Shown here: positions 6,398 to 15,028 of the stretch, piece after piece
Layout: every line of letters starts with the position of its first letter
Position numbering within the stretch: position 1 is the first letter of the stretch
Assembly (NCBI RefSeq): GCF_008373755.1
Contig: NZ_VUJV01000001.1
Location: 620,001-684,000 of the forward strand
Length of the DNA stretch: 64,000 nucleotides
Direction: 5' to 3'
Source of the DNA: Nocardioides humilatus
Lineage (GTDB): Bacteria; Actinomycetota; Actinomycetes; Propionibacteriales; Nocardioidaceae
Position numbers and translations under genes: made by a program
Notes under the pieces: generated by a model
The model's input: only the letters and a program-made list of their open reading frames with translations
Databases searched by the model: none
Told to the model about the DNA's origin: nothing

Positions 6398-9300
6398 GTG
6401 GCTGCGCTGTCCGTGCGGGTGCTCGGCGAGCTCGCCGTCGACGGATCCGACCTGAGCCGCCTGGACAGGAAGGCCCGCCGCCTGCTCCGGCTGCTCGCGC
6501 TGGCCCGCGGGCGCGCGATCACGACGGACGCCCTGGTCGATGCGCTGTGGGACGAGCCGCCTGCGAAACCGGCCGACCAGGTCGCCGTACTCGCGAGCAG
6601 GCTGCGCCGCGAGCTCGGCCGCGAGCGCGTCGAGCGCACCGACGCGGGCTACCGCCTGCACGCCGACTGGCTCGACCTGACCGAGCTCGAGGCCGTCGTG
6701 ACCGAGGCCGAGCGGCGCCACGCGGACGACGAGGTCGCCGGAGCGGCTGCGACGGCGCGGATCGCGCTGGCCCTCATCCGCGGCCCGCTCCCCCCGCTGC
6801 CCACTGACGCCCCGTGGGCGGTGGCCGAGCAGGACGCCGCCGAGCGGCTCGTACGGCGAGCCCGGCGCGTCGCCGCCGCCGCACTCCTGGCCGCCGGCCA
6901 CTGGCTCGACGCCCTGGACCTTGCGGCGGCCGATGCGACCTCGGACCCCCTCGACGAACAGGCCGTCCGTACGGTCATGCGAGCCCAAGCCGCGGGTGGT
7001 CGACCGGCGCTCGCGCTCGCCGCCTACGCCACGCTCCGGGAGACCCTCGCCGACCAGCTCGGCACCGACCCGGCGGCCGAGACCGACGCCCTGCACACGG
7101 CGATCCTCCGCGGCGACCTACCCGACCGGCCGACCACGGCACTGCCCACGGCGCTCGTCGGCCGCACGAGCCAGGCCGCCCACCTCGACCTGCTCGTCGC
7201 CCGGGCCGTCGACGACCGGATGGCGCGGGTCGCCCGGGTCGCCGGTGAGGCCGGCATCGGCAAGACCACGTTGCTCGAGACCTGGAGCCGCGGGCGCCGA
7301 GAAGCCGGCGACCTGGTCCTGTCGGGCACCTGCCGCCCGCTCGACCGCACCGCCCCGCTCGACGTCGTCCTCACCGCGTTGGCCGACCACCTGCGCGGCG
7401 CGGCCGATGCAGACGCCCTCCTCGGTCCGGAGGCCGGCACCCTCGCACCGCTGCTCGGCCTCTCCAGCACGACGGCGGCCGACGTGCGCGCGGTCGACCC
7501 CGGGCTCGGCCCGGCGACGCTCTTCGCCGCAGTGACCGCCGTGCTCGGACGGGTCGCCGGCACCGGTGGAGCCGTCCTCGTCATCGACGACGCGCACCTC
7601 GCCGGGCAGACCTTCGCCGACTGGCTCGGCTACCTGCAGCGGCGCCCGCTGCCGATCCTCGTCGTCGTCGGGGCCCGACCCGCCGAGGGACCGGACCTGC
7701 CCGCCACCGACGAGATCGGCCTCGGTCCGTTGGACCGCGCGCAGGTCGCCGAGGTCGTCGGCACCGATCGCGCCGAGGACCTCTACCGCCGCTCCGGCGG
7801 CCACCCGCTGTTCCTGGCCGAGCTGGCCGCCGTACCGGTGGGCGACCTGCCGCCCTCGCTCGTCGACGCGGTGGTGAGCCGGTGCGACCAACTGGGGACC
7901 GCGGGCGACCTGGTCCGCGCCGCGGCCGTCGTGGGCCAGCTCGACGTCGAGCTGCTCGCGGCCGTGCTCGGCCGCCGCGCCCTGGAGGTGCTCGCCGACG
8001 TCGAGCTCGCTGAGCAGTGCGGGCTGCTCGTCGAGGACGCCGGCCGACACCGCTTCCGCCACGAGCTCGTGCGGGAGGCGCTCGTGAGCGGTACGACGCG
8101 CTCGCGCCAGGAGCTCCTGCACCGCGAGACCGGTCGGGTGCTGTCCGGTCGCCGCGACGCCGATCCCGCGGTCGTGGCCGAGCACGCGCGCCTCGGCGGC
8201 GACATCGAGCTCGCTGCGAGGTCCCTGCGAACGGCCGCCGCGCGGGCGGCGGACCGCTTCGACCACGCGACGGCCGAGGACCTCCTCGACGAATCGCTCG
8301 CGCTGATCCACGACCACGAGACCCTGGTCGAGCGGGCGCAGGCGCGCATCCGCCGCGGCCGCTACCGCGCGGCCGAGGACGACGTCGTGGCCGCGACGGA
8401 GGCGTCCGCGCGGCGCTGGGAGGTCGGCGCGTGGGCGGCGTACTTCGACCGACGTTTCGACGACGCCCTGCGCTACGCCGAGGACGGCGCGATCGCCGCC
8501 ACCGACCCCGAGAGCCGCACCCGCTGCCTGGTCGCCTCGGGCCGGATCCTCCACGCGCGCGGTGACCTCGAGCCTGCCGAGCAGCAGCTGAGCGAGGCGG
8601 TGACCGCGGCCGCCGGCGGGGAGCGGCTGGAGGCCGCGGTCTGGCTCGGCGTCGTGCACGCCCACCGCAGCCGGGCCGGCGACGCCATCGCGATGTTGCG
8701 GCCGCTGACCCGGGCCAGCGTCAGCGCCGATCAGACCGGCGCGTTCCTCCACGCGCTGCTCTTCACCGGCCACGCTCTCGCGGTCGAGGGCCGCGCGGCC
8801 GAGGCGCTCACCTGCTTCCAGACGTACGGCGCCGAGGTGGCCCGGCGGGATGCGCCCCGCTTCGCCGGCCGCGGCGTCAACTTCGCCGGCTGGGTGCTGC
8901 GCAACCTCGGAGCGACCTCGGAAGGGCTCGACGCGCACGAGGAGTCGCTGGCGATCGCGGACGAGGTCGGCTTCCCCGAGATGGTGGTCGCCGCGCTCGA
9001 GGATCTCGCCGACGACCGTCTCCGGGCGGGCGATCCGGAGGCGGCCGGCACGCTCCTCGACCGAGCCAGGCCGGCGTTGATGGGCGACCTCGTCTTCGGT
9101 TGGCGCCTGGCGATGAAGCTCGCGCTGCTCGACGCCCAGCGACACCTGCTCGCCGGCGACGCCGAGGAGGCGCTCCGCGCCGCGCAGGCGCTGCGGGCCG
9201 ACGCCGGCCGGATCGCGGTGCCGCGCTACGAGACCTGCGCCCGGCTGGTGGAGCACCGCGCCCACGCCGCGCTTGGCGAACCGGTCGAACTCGACCAGGT

Positions 9301-9514
9301 CCGGCACGACCTCGACGACGTCGAGCGTGCCGTGGGGATCGAGGCCTGGTGGTGGGCGGGCGAGCTGGGCGCCGACCTGCGCGAGCCTCGGTTGATCACC
9401 CGCGCGGAGGAGCTGGTCGCCGTACTGGCACGTGCCGCAGGCACCCGCGGCGACGGACTGCGGGCCGAGGCCGACCGCCGACTCGACGGGTGGCGGTCCC
9501 TCAGCGCGCGCTGA
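6398..9514 (+). CDS. Large SARP/AfsR-like transcriptional regulator with ATPase domain
   Basis: A protein of about 1,038 residues. An OmpR-type winged-helix DNA-binding domain covers about residues 1-90 (LSVRVLGELAVDG; ALVDALWDEPPAKPADQVAV). A bacterial transcriptional activation (BTAD) domain follows to about residue 240. Next comes an AAA/STAND-type NTPase with P-loop GEAGIGKTT near residue 283 and VLVIDDAH as Walker B. The remaining ~500 residues are Ala/Leu-rich helical repeats of TPR type. This is the AfsR/LAL-like layout of signal-integrating activators. GTG 6398 is chosen because it is preceded by TACGAT at leaderless spacing. No biosynthetic cluster is adjacent, so it may be a pathway-independent regulator or control the divergent cupin. 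Confidence 0.85.
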   Translation: MAALSVRVLGELAVDGSDLSRLDRKARRLLRLLALARGRAITTDALVDALWDEPPAKPADQVAVLASRLRRELGRERVERTDAGYRLHADWLDLTELEAVVTEAERRHADDEVAGAAATARIALALIRGPLPPLPTDAPWAVAEQDAAERLVRRARRVAAAALLAAGHWLDALDLAAADATSDPLDEQAVRTVMRAQAAGGRPALALAAYATLRETLADQLGTDPAAETDALHTAILRGDLPDRPTTALPTALVGRTSQAAHLDLLVARAVDDRMARVARVAGEAGIGKTTLLETWSRGRREAGDLVLSGTCRPLDRTAPLDVVLTALADHLRGAADADALLGPEAGTLAPLLGLSSTTAADVRAVDPGLGPATLFAAVTAVLGRVAGTGGAVLVIDDAHLAGQTFADWLGYLQRRPLPILVVVGARPAEGPDLPATDEIGLGPLDRAQVAEVVGTDRAEDLYRRSGGHPLFLAELAAVPVGDLPPSLVDAVVSRCDQLGTAGDLVRAAAVVGQLDVELLAAVLGRRALEVLADVELAEQCGLLVEDAGRHRFRHELVREALVSGTTRSRQELLHRETGRVLSGRRDADPAVVAEHARLGGDIELAARSLRTAAARAADRFDHATAEDLLDESLALIHDHETLVERAQARIRRGRYRAAEDDVVAATEASARRWEVGAWAAYFDRRFDDALRYAEDGAIAATDPESRTRCLVASGRILHARGDLEPAEQQLSEAVTAAAGGERLEAAVWLGVVHAHRSRAGDAIAMLRPLTRASVSADQTGAFLHALLFTGHALAVEGRAAEALTCFQTYGAEVARRDAPRFAGRGVNFAGWVLRNLGATSEGLDAHEESLAIADEVGFPEMVVAALEDLADDRLRAGDPEAAGTLLDRARPALMGDLVFGWRLAMKLALLDAQRHLLAGDAEEALRAAQALRADAGRIAVPRYETCARLVEHRAHAALGEPVELDQVRHDLDDVERAVGIEAWWWAGELGADLREPRLITRAEELVAVLARAAGTRGDGLRAEADRRLDGWRSLSAR

Positions 9515-10268
9515 GCACGATCATCGCCACCACCAGCGGGGGCAGGCCGGCGACCGCCGCCTCGGCGTCGGCGCGCAGTCGAGCCCGGTCGTCGGGCGCG
9601 AGCGTGTCGACGTACGGCGCGGTGTGCGCCATCCCGAAGCGCCAGTCGACCAGGTCGGCCGCCGTGTCCATCCCCGTCGCGACATCGAGGGTGACAGCGC
9701 GCGCCTCGGCGTAGCCCGCGCGGCGCGCGAACTCCTCGAGCTCGCTCGGGGACGGGTTGGCGTCGGCCCGTACGACGGCGTACCACTCCGGTGGCTGATA
9801 GCCGTGCCGCACCAGCACCCCCTCGATCGCCTCCTTGGCCGGGTGGCTCCAGTCGGGGGCGTAGGCGCTGGCGACCAGCGCGGTGGCGACCCGACGCAGC
9901 TCGGCCATCGCGGGCACGGGGTCCTCGAAGTGGTTGAGCGAGAAGGCCGCGGCGGCGAGGTCGAAAGCACCGTCGGCGAAGGGCAGTCGTGCCAGGTCGC
10001 CGACCGTCGACAGCGCGGGCGCGCGCGGCAACATCCCGGGAGCGAGGTCGACGGCCACCACGGTGCTCGCGCCCCGACGGCGCAGCGCCTCCCCCGCGAC
10101 CCCCGTGCCGGCGCCGGCGTCGAGCACCCGCGCACCGGCCATGTCGAGAGGGTCGACCGGAGCGTGGTCGGCCAGCACCTCGGCCATCCGGGCGTACATC
10201 CGCTCGGGACCGGCCCGCCAGCCGTCCGACGCAGCGTCGTAGGCCGCCCCGATCCCGTCGATCGTCAT
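9501..10268 (-). CDS. Class I SAM-dependent methyltransferase
   Basis: A 255-residue methyltransferase with motif I VLDAGAGTGVAGEAL (about residues 47-61), a following acidic residue in VVAVDLAPGML and motif IV-like FDLAAAAFSLNHF. It belongs to the Methyltransf_11 type; the substrate is unknown. It converges with the SARP gene with a 14-bp overlap of the 3' ends, and its start overlaps the stop of the upstream phosphotransferase as ATGA, implying a two-gene operon. Confidence 0.8.
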   Translation of the reverse strand: MTIDGIGAAYDAASDGWRAGPERMYARMAEVLADHAPVDPLDMAGARVLDAGAGTGVAGEALRRRGASTVVAVDLAPGMLPRAPALSTVGDLARLPFADGAFDLAAAAFSLNHFEDPVPAMAELRRVATALVASAYAPDWSHPAKEAIEGVLVRHGYQPPEWYAVVRADANPSPSELEEFARRAGYAEARAVTLDVATGMDTAADLVDWRFGMAHTAPYVDTLAPDDRARLRADAEAAVAGLPPLVVAMIVLSAR

Positions 10269-11251
10269 CGCGCCTCCAGCAGTGGAGCGGCTCGCACGAC
10301 CTGCTCCTCCCACCACGCGAGCTCGTCGTCGCGGCCGCCGAGCGCCTTCTCCCAGCCGAACTGCACCATCGCGCCGATCAGGCAGAGCCCGAGCTGGCGG
10401 TCCCACCAGCCCGCTGTGTCGACGCCGTGGCGCTCGAGCGCGGCGCGATAGGTGTCGATCGCCTGCTCCTTCGACGTCGGCAGCCGACGGCAGTTGATCG
10501 CGAGGTACCACGCCAGGTCGCTCAGCGGCGCCCCGACGCCCGGCAGCTCCCAGTCGAGCAGCACCGTGCGTCCCCACTGGTCGGTCCCCAGGTTGTCGAG
10601 CTTCCAGTTGCCATGGACGAAGGTGACGGGCGTGGTGTCGAGCGCCTCGAGCAGGGGGGTCGGGTCGTGCACCAGCGGCGTGACCACCTCGGAGAGCGCG
10701 GGCGCCACCTCCGCCAGGAGCGGCCACCCCTGCGCGACCAGCTGCGGCACGAGGTGGTCGGAGCCGAGCGCCGCCTCGGCCGCGGCCATCCGCGGTGACA
10801 GCTCGAGGTAGCGGTCGGCCGGCGACACCACGTCGACGCGCGTCTCCCAGAACGCCTCGTGCAGGACGGCCATGTGGTCGAGGAAGCCCTCGTGCTGCGC
10901 CAGCGGGATCGGCTCGTCGGTCGCGGGGACGAGCCACTCCCCCACGTCGTGCATCAGCAGCGCCGACAAGGTGGGCCTCGTGGCGTCGTGGGCCACCGCG
11001 ACGATCGGCTGGTTGAAGCACTGTGGGAGCCGCGCGAGCACCCCGCGCCGCCAGAGCGCCACGGTCGCGCTGCCGGGGATGTCGGCCACGCGGAGGGTCC
11101 AGTCGGCGTCGCGGTCGAGGTACTTCACGACGTACGGCGCCCCGTCGATCGCCACCCGTTCCAGCTGCGCCCCGGACTTGCCGGGCCCGTCGAGCGGCCG
11201 CCGGTCGGTGACTCCCGCGAGCAGCGTTTCGATCGATTCGGCGACGTACAT
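10265..11251 (-). CDS. Aminoglycoside phosphotransferase-like (APH) family protein
   Basis: A 328-residue protein of the APH/choline-kinase fold. The Brenner-type catalytic motif reads HGNWKLDN (about residues 214-221), where the usual HGD has Asn in place of the catalytic Asp. LLDWELPG supplies the DFG-like metal-binding Asp. The Asn suggests altered or lost kinase activity, although the Asp six residues into the motif could compensate. It is co-transcribed with the downstream methyltransferase (4-bp overlap). The substrate is unknown and there is no evidence that it confers drug resistance. Confidence 0.72.
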   Translation of the reverse strand: MYVAESIETLLAGVTDRRPLDGPGKSGAQLERVAIDGAPYVVKYLDRDADWTLRVADIPGSATVALWRRGVLARLPQCFNQPIVAVAHDATRPTLSALLMHDVGEWLVPATDEPIPLAQHEGFLDHMAVLHEAFWETRVDVVSPADRYLELSPRMAAAEAALGSDHLVPQLVAQGWPLLAEVAPALSEVVTPLVHDPTPLLEALDTTPVTFVHGNWKLDNLGTDQWGRTVLLDWELPGVGAPLSDLAWYLAINCRRLPTSKEQAIDTYRAALERHGVDTAGWWDRQLGLCLIGAMVQFGWEKALGGRDDELAWWEEQVVRAAPLLEAR

Positions 11252-11268
11252 CCGCCTATCGTCGGGCC

Positions 11269-11838
11269 ATGCGGATCATCTTGGCCACCCTCCCGGCGCT
11301 GCTGATCGGCAGCCTGCTGACCCCGGCGCCTGCCCACGCCGACGACCTCGTCGTCCGCGACGCGCGCCACGACTACTGGCACGACTACCGCAGCGACGGG
11401 GAGACGCCGATCCAGGCGACCCCCGACTACGGCGACCCCGATCTCCTCCGCACCGTCTACCACCACACCGCACACTCGGTGCGCGTCCGGCTCAAGATGG
11501 CGCAGCTCGACCGAGGTGACGGTGGCTACTGGAAGGCCGAGGCCCGCTACCGCACGGACACCGGACTCACGGCGCGAGCGACCGTCTTCAAGGCGTACGA
11601 CGGCCGCACGACCACCACCTGGTACGGCCCGGGCACGTGCGTCGTCGAGGGCGAGGTCGACTGGGCCGACGACGCCATCACCATCGTCGTCCCTCGAGGC
11701 TGCCTGCACCGACCGAGCACGGTGGAGTTCAAGTCCGCCACGCAGTGGTCACCGACCAGCGACGACTACCCCTACCTCGACGTGTCCGGCTCCGACGGCT
11801 ACCGCAGGGGCGCTTGGTCGGAGCCGGTCAGCCGGTGA
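11269..11838 (+). CDS. Secreted protein of unknown function
   Basis: A 189-residue protein with a clear Sec signal peptide (MRIILATLPALLIGSLL, cleavage after PAHA). The mature part is rich in Tyr, Asp and Thr with two cysteines (GTCVVEG, RGCLHRP) about 20 residues apart that could form a disulfide; a beta-rich extracellular domain is likely. I do not recognise the family. TATCGT (11257-11262) lies 6 bases before the ATG, indicating a leaderless transcript. It converges with the NHL/Ig-domain gene. Confidence 0.7.
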   Translation: MRIILATLPALLIGSLLTPAPAHADDLVVRDARHDYWHDYRSDGETPIQATPDYGDPDLLRTVYHHTAHSVRVRLKMAQLDRGDGGYWKAEARYRTDTGLTARATVFKAYDGRTTTTWYGPGTCVVEGEVDWADDAITIVVPRGCLHRPSTVEFKSATQWSPTSDDYPYLDVSGSDGYRRGAWSEPVSR

Positions 11839-11841
11839 CCG

Positions 11842-13470
11842 TCAGGGGAGGATGTGGATGTCGAAGGACGTGTGCGCCGAGTTCTGAGGCGTCCCCTTGT
11901 CGACGGCGTACACATCGACGGAGAAGGTGCCAGCCTCGAGCGGCTTGCCCGTGATCTTGCCCGTGGGGCTCATCTTCAGACCCGGCGGCAGCGCTCCACC
12001 GATCAGGGAGTACTTCACACCCTTGCCACCGAACGAGCGGACCTGCGCCTTGTAGGCCTCCCCGACATCGCCGGACGGGTCGTTGAAGTAGATCTCCATC
12101 GGAAGGATCTCGATCGTCACCATGCCGGTGTCGGTCTGCGGGGTCGGCTTCGTGGCGTCCTGCGCCAAGACCTCGAAGGTGTAGGTGCCCGGCTCGGTGG
12201 GCCTGCCGGTGACCTTGCCGCTGCGGCTCAGCTTCATGCCGGACGGCAGGAAACCGACACCGGTGAGGCTCCACTTGACCCTGCCGTTGCCTCCGGAAGC
12301 CGTCAGCTGTGCCTTGTAGGCCGTCTGAACGTACTCGTGGAGCAGGGTGGTCGTCACGACCTCGAACCCACCACCCACATTCGCGGGGGTCTCGATGACG
12401 AGGCGGTAGCCGGCGTAGTCCGCGACGATGAGCCGGCCCGCCGGGGTCACCGCGACGCCGAGCGGCTCGGGCTGGGCGCCATTGTCTGGGCTGGGGCCGG
12501 TCAGCAGGCCGCCGAAGGTGTATTCCTCGGTCCACACGTTCTGGCTACCGCCGATGGTGGCACCCGGGAAGGACTTCACGCTCGGTGCGCCGCCGTTGCC
12601 GCCATCGGTCACGAAGAGCGTGCCGTCACCTCCGACGGTCAGGTTGACCGGCTGTGAGACACCGAGGAAGGACGCGTCCGCCGTGTACGTCGTCGCCGGG
12701 TTGTCGAACGGCCCGGGGAAACGCAGCACCCGCTGGTTGTAGAAGTCGGCGACGAAGAGGCTGCCGCCAGCGAACGCGATGTCCTTCGGCGCGTTGAAGC
12801 CGCCGTTGTTGCCCGCGCCGATGGAGTCGTCGGCGAACTGCCCGTTGGTGAACGGCGGGTAGAAGATCTTGATCTTGTTGTTGTAATCGTCGGCCACGAG
12901 CAGGCGACCGTCGTCGTCGAGGGTCAGGCCGCGCGGGTAGTCGAAGTGTCCACCGTCGGTCCCTGAGACGTAGGACTCGCCCAGCACGACCTGGGGGGTC
13001 GCCGGGTAGTCGCCGAAGCCGTCCGGCGTGTAGATCTGAACGACGTGCTGGAGGGTGTCGGCGACGTAGACCGTGTCGTCAGGACCGACGGTCAGGCCCT
13101 CGGGGCCGTTGAGGTTCCCCGTCCCGATCACCTTGTCGGCCGCCTGGCAGGAGCTGAGGGCGTCGGCGTCGGGCCAGCTGAGCACCCGCTGACCGCCGTC
13201 GTCGAGGGCGAAGAGGCGGCCGCTGGGAGTGACCACGACGCCCGTCGGGCCCGCAGTGGCGAACCCGCCACCGAAGTCGTGCCTGTTGAAACGGGCGTCC
13301 GCTCCCGCGCATCGCGTCGCGAGCGAGTCACTGGAGTTGTTCGGCTGGCCGAGCACCGTGAAGGTGGCTCCCGGTGGATCAGCGACCGCCCCGGGCGACG
13401 GCACGACCACGCTGACCAGCGCGCTGACGACGACGGCCGAGCACAGCCCGGCAAGGCTTCGGATCTTCAC
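11842..13470 (-). CDS. Secreted NHL-repeat beta-propeller with two putative Ig (He_PIG) domains
   Basis: A 542-residue exported protein. The GTG start gives VKIRSLAGLCSAVVVSALV, a typical signal peptide. Residues ~60-350 hold NHL-like propeller blades (GPTGVVVTPSGRLFALDD, GPEGLTVGPDDTVYVAD, YPRGLTLDDDGRLLVADD, PLGVAVTPAGRLIVADY). Two He_PIG domains follow, each with the mark LPSGMKLSRSGKVTGRP or LPPGLKMSPTGKITGKP and ending EAGTFSVDVYAVD or similar. Probable role: cell-surface or extracellular binding; ligand unknown. It stands alone, with 74 bp separating its start from the downstream end of the aldehyde dehydrogenase gene. Confidence 0.82.
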   Translation of the reverse strand: MKIRSLAGLCSAVVVSALVSVVVPSPGAVADPPGATFTVLGQPNNSSDSLATRCAGADARFNRHDFGGGFATAGPTGVVVTPSGRLFALDDGGQRVLSWPDADALSSCQAADKVIGTGNLNGPEGLTVGPDDTVYVADTLQHVVQIYTPDGFGDYPATPQVVLGESYVSGTDGGHFDYPRGLTLDDDGRLLVADDYNNKIKIFYPPFTNGQFADDSIGAGNNGGFNAPKDIAFAGGSLFVADFYNQRVLRFPGPFDNPATTYTADASFLGVSQPVNLTVGGDGTLFVTDGGNGGAPSVKSFPGATIGGSQNVWTEEYTFGGLLTGPSPDNGAQPEPLGVAVTPAGRLIVADYAGYRLVIETPANVGGGFEVVTTTLLHEYVQTAYKAQLTASGGNGRVKWSLTGVGFLPSGMKLSRSGKVTGRPTEPGTYTFEVLAQDATKPTPQTDTGMVTIEILPMEIYFNDPSGDVGEAYKAQVRSFGGKGVKYSLIGGALPPGLKMSPTGKITGKPLEAGTFSVDVYAVDKGTPQNSAHTSFDIHILP

Positions 13471-13544
13471 GATCCAGACTCTGGCCCAGACCCCTTGCGA
13501 TTCACTAGCGGGATATCCCGCATGACCTGGATCACTCCGCCGGA

Positions 13545-15002
13545 TCACTCCATCGGAGGCGACGCCAGGTAGACGGCCTTGGTCTCGGTGTACTGCGCGA
13601 GACCCTCGGGCCCGAACTCGCGCCCGATGCCGGAGTTCTTGTAGCCGCCGAACGGTGCCGCGAAGTCCATCGTGTAGGTGCTGACCCCGATCGTGCCGGT
13701 CCGGATCTGCCGGGCGATGTCGGTGCCGGCCTCGGTGTCGGAGGTCCACACCGTGCCCGCGAGTCCGTACTCGGAGTCATTGGCGATCCGGATGGCATCG
13801 GCCACGTCGTCGTACGCGATGACCGAGAGGACCGGTCCGAAGATCTCCTCCTGGGCGATCCGCATCGAGTTGTCGACGCCTGCGAAGACGGTCGGGCGGA
13901 CGTACCAGCCCTTCGACAGGCCGTCGGGCATCCCGAGGCCGCCGGTGAGCAGCTGCGCGCCCTCCTCCTGGCCGAGCGCGATGTACTTCTCGACCCGCTC
14001 CTGCTGGCGCTGGGCGACCATCGGACCGATCTCGGTCGCGGGGTCCATCGGGTCGCCGACCTTCATCCCCGCGATGGCCTCGGCCAGCGACGCCACGAAG
14101 GAGTCGTGCCGGTCCCGGCTCACCAGGACCCGGGTCTGCGCGACGCAGGCCTGGCCGGAGTTCATGACACCGAGGAACTTCAGACCCTCGAGGGTCGAGG
14201 CGAGGTCGGCATCGTCCAGGACGATCGCGGCCGACTTACCGCCCAGCTCCAGCGAGCAGCGCTTGAGCTGCTCGCCGCAGATCGCACCGATCCGACGGCC
14301 GGCAGCCGTCGAGCCCGTGAAGGCCACCTTGTCGACCCCCGGATGCGAGACCAGGTGCTCCCCGACCTCACGACCCGCGGCCACGATGCTCACCACGCCC
14401 TCGGGCACGCCCGCCTCGAGCAGCGCCTCGGCCAGCACGTAGCAGTCGAGCGGCGACTCGGGTGCCGGCTTCACCACGACCGTGCAACCGGCCAGCAGCG
14501 CCGGGACGAGCTTGGAGAGCACGGTGAACTGCGGGACGTTCCACGGCGGGATCGCCGCGACGACCCCGAGCGGCTCGTGGCGCACCATGACGTCGGCGCC
14601 CAGCGCGCCCGGCCGGGTCGACTCCCACGGGAACTCCCGCGCGATGGTGAGGAACGCCTCGATCTGCATCCACGCCGCGGGGGCCTGCGCCAGGTTGCTG
14701 AACGAGATCGGCGAGCCCATCTCGGTGCTGATGACGGTCGCCATCTCCTCGAGCCGCGCCGCGTAGGACATCGACAGCGCCGCGACGATGTCGATCCGCT
14801 CGGCTGGCGACATCCGCGGCCACGGGCCCTCGTCGAACGCCTTGCGCGCCGCGGCCACCGCAGCGTCGATGTCGGCCCTGCTGCCCTCCGGGACGCGGGC
14901 CACCACCTCCTCGGAGTGCGGCGAGACCACCTCCAGCACGGCGTCCGTCGCAGGCTTGGTCCAAGCGCCACCGATGAAGAGGGCGTCGCGGTCGAGGGTC
15001 AT
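13545..15002 (-). CDS. Aldehyde dehydrogenase family protein
   Basis: NAD(P)-dependent aldehyde dehydrogenase of 485 residues, full family length. Seen are IPPWNVPQF (cofactor), FTGSTAAGRRIG, LELGGKSAAIV with the general-base Glu and NSGQACVAQTRV with the nucleophilic Cys. It resembles actinobacterial enzymes from terpenoid, steroid and aromatic side-chain catabolism. The ATG is preceded by GAAAGGAA. It is last in a three-gene operon (phosphotransferase, DUF7065-like, this gene) whose promoter has a KstR-like operator, pointing to a role in sterol or related lipid breakdown (inference). Confidence 0.88.
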   Translation of the reverse strand: MTLDRDALFIGGAWTKPATDAVLEVVSPHSEEVVARVPEGSRADIDAAVAAARKAFDEGPWPRMSPAERIDIVAALSMSYAARLEEMATVISTEMGSPISFSNLAQAPAAWMQIEAFLTIAREFPWESTRPGALGADVMVRHEPLGVVAAIPPWNVPQFTVLSKLVPALLAGCTVVVKPAPESPLDCYVLAEALLEAGVPEGVVSIVAAGREVGEHLVSHPGVDKVAFTGSTAAGRRIGAICGEQLKRCSLELGGKSAAIVLDDADLASTLEGLKFLGVMNSGQACVAQTRVLVSRDRHDSFVASLAEAIAGMKVGDPMDPATEIGPMVAQRQQERVEKYIALGQEEGAQLLTGGLGMPDGLSKGWYVRPTVFAGVDNSMRIAQEEIFGPVLSVIAYDDVADAIRIANDSEYGLAGTVWTSDTEAGTDIARQIRTGTIGVSTYTMDFAAPFGGYKNSGIGREFGPEGLAQYTETKAVYLASPPME

Positions 15003-15028
15003 GGGGTTCCTTTCAGGGGGTGCGCCGA

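Noticed and set aside
10265-11251. Antibiotic resistance aminoglycoside phosphotransferase
   Set aside because: Only the general fold is shared; the catalytic Asp is replaced and the context is a methyltransferase operon.
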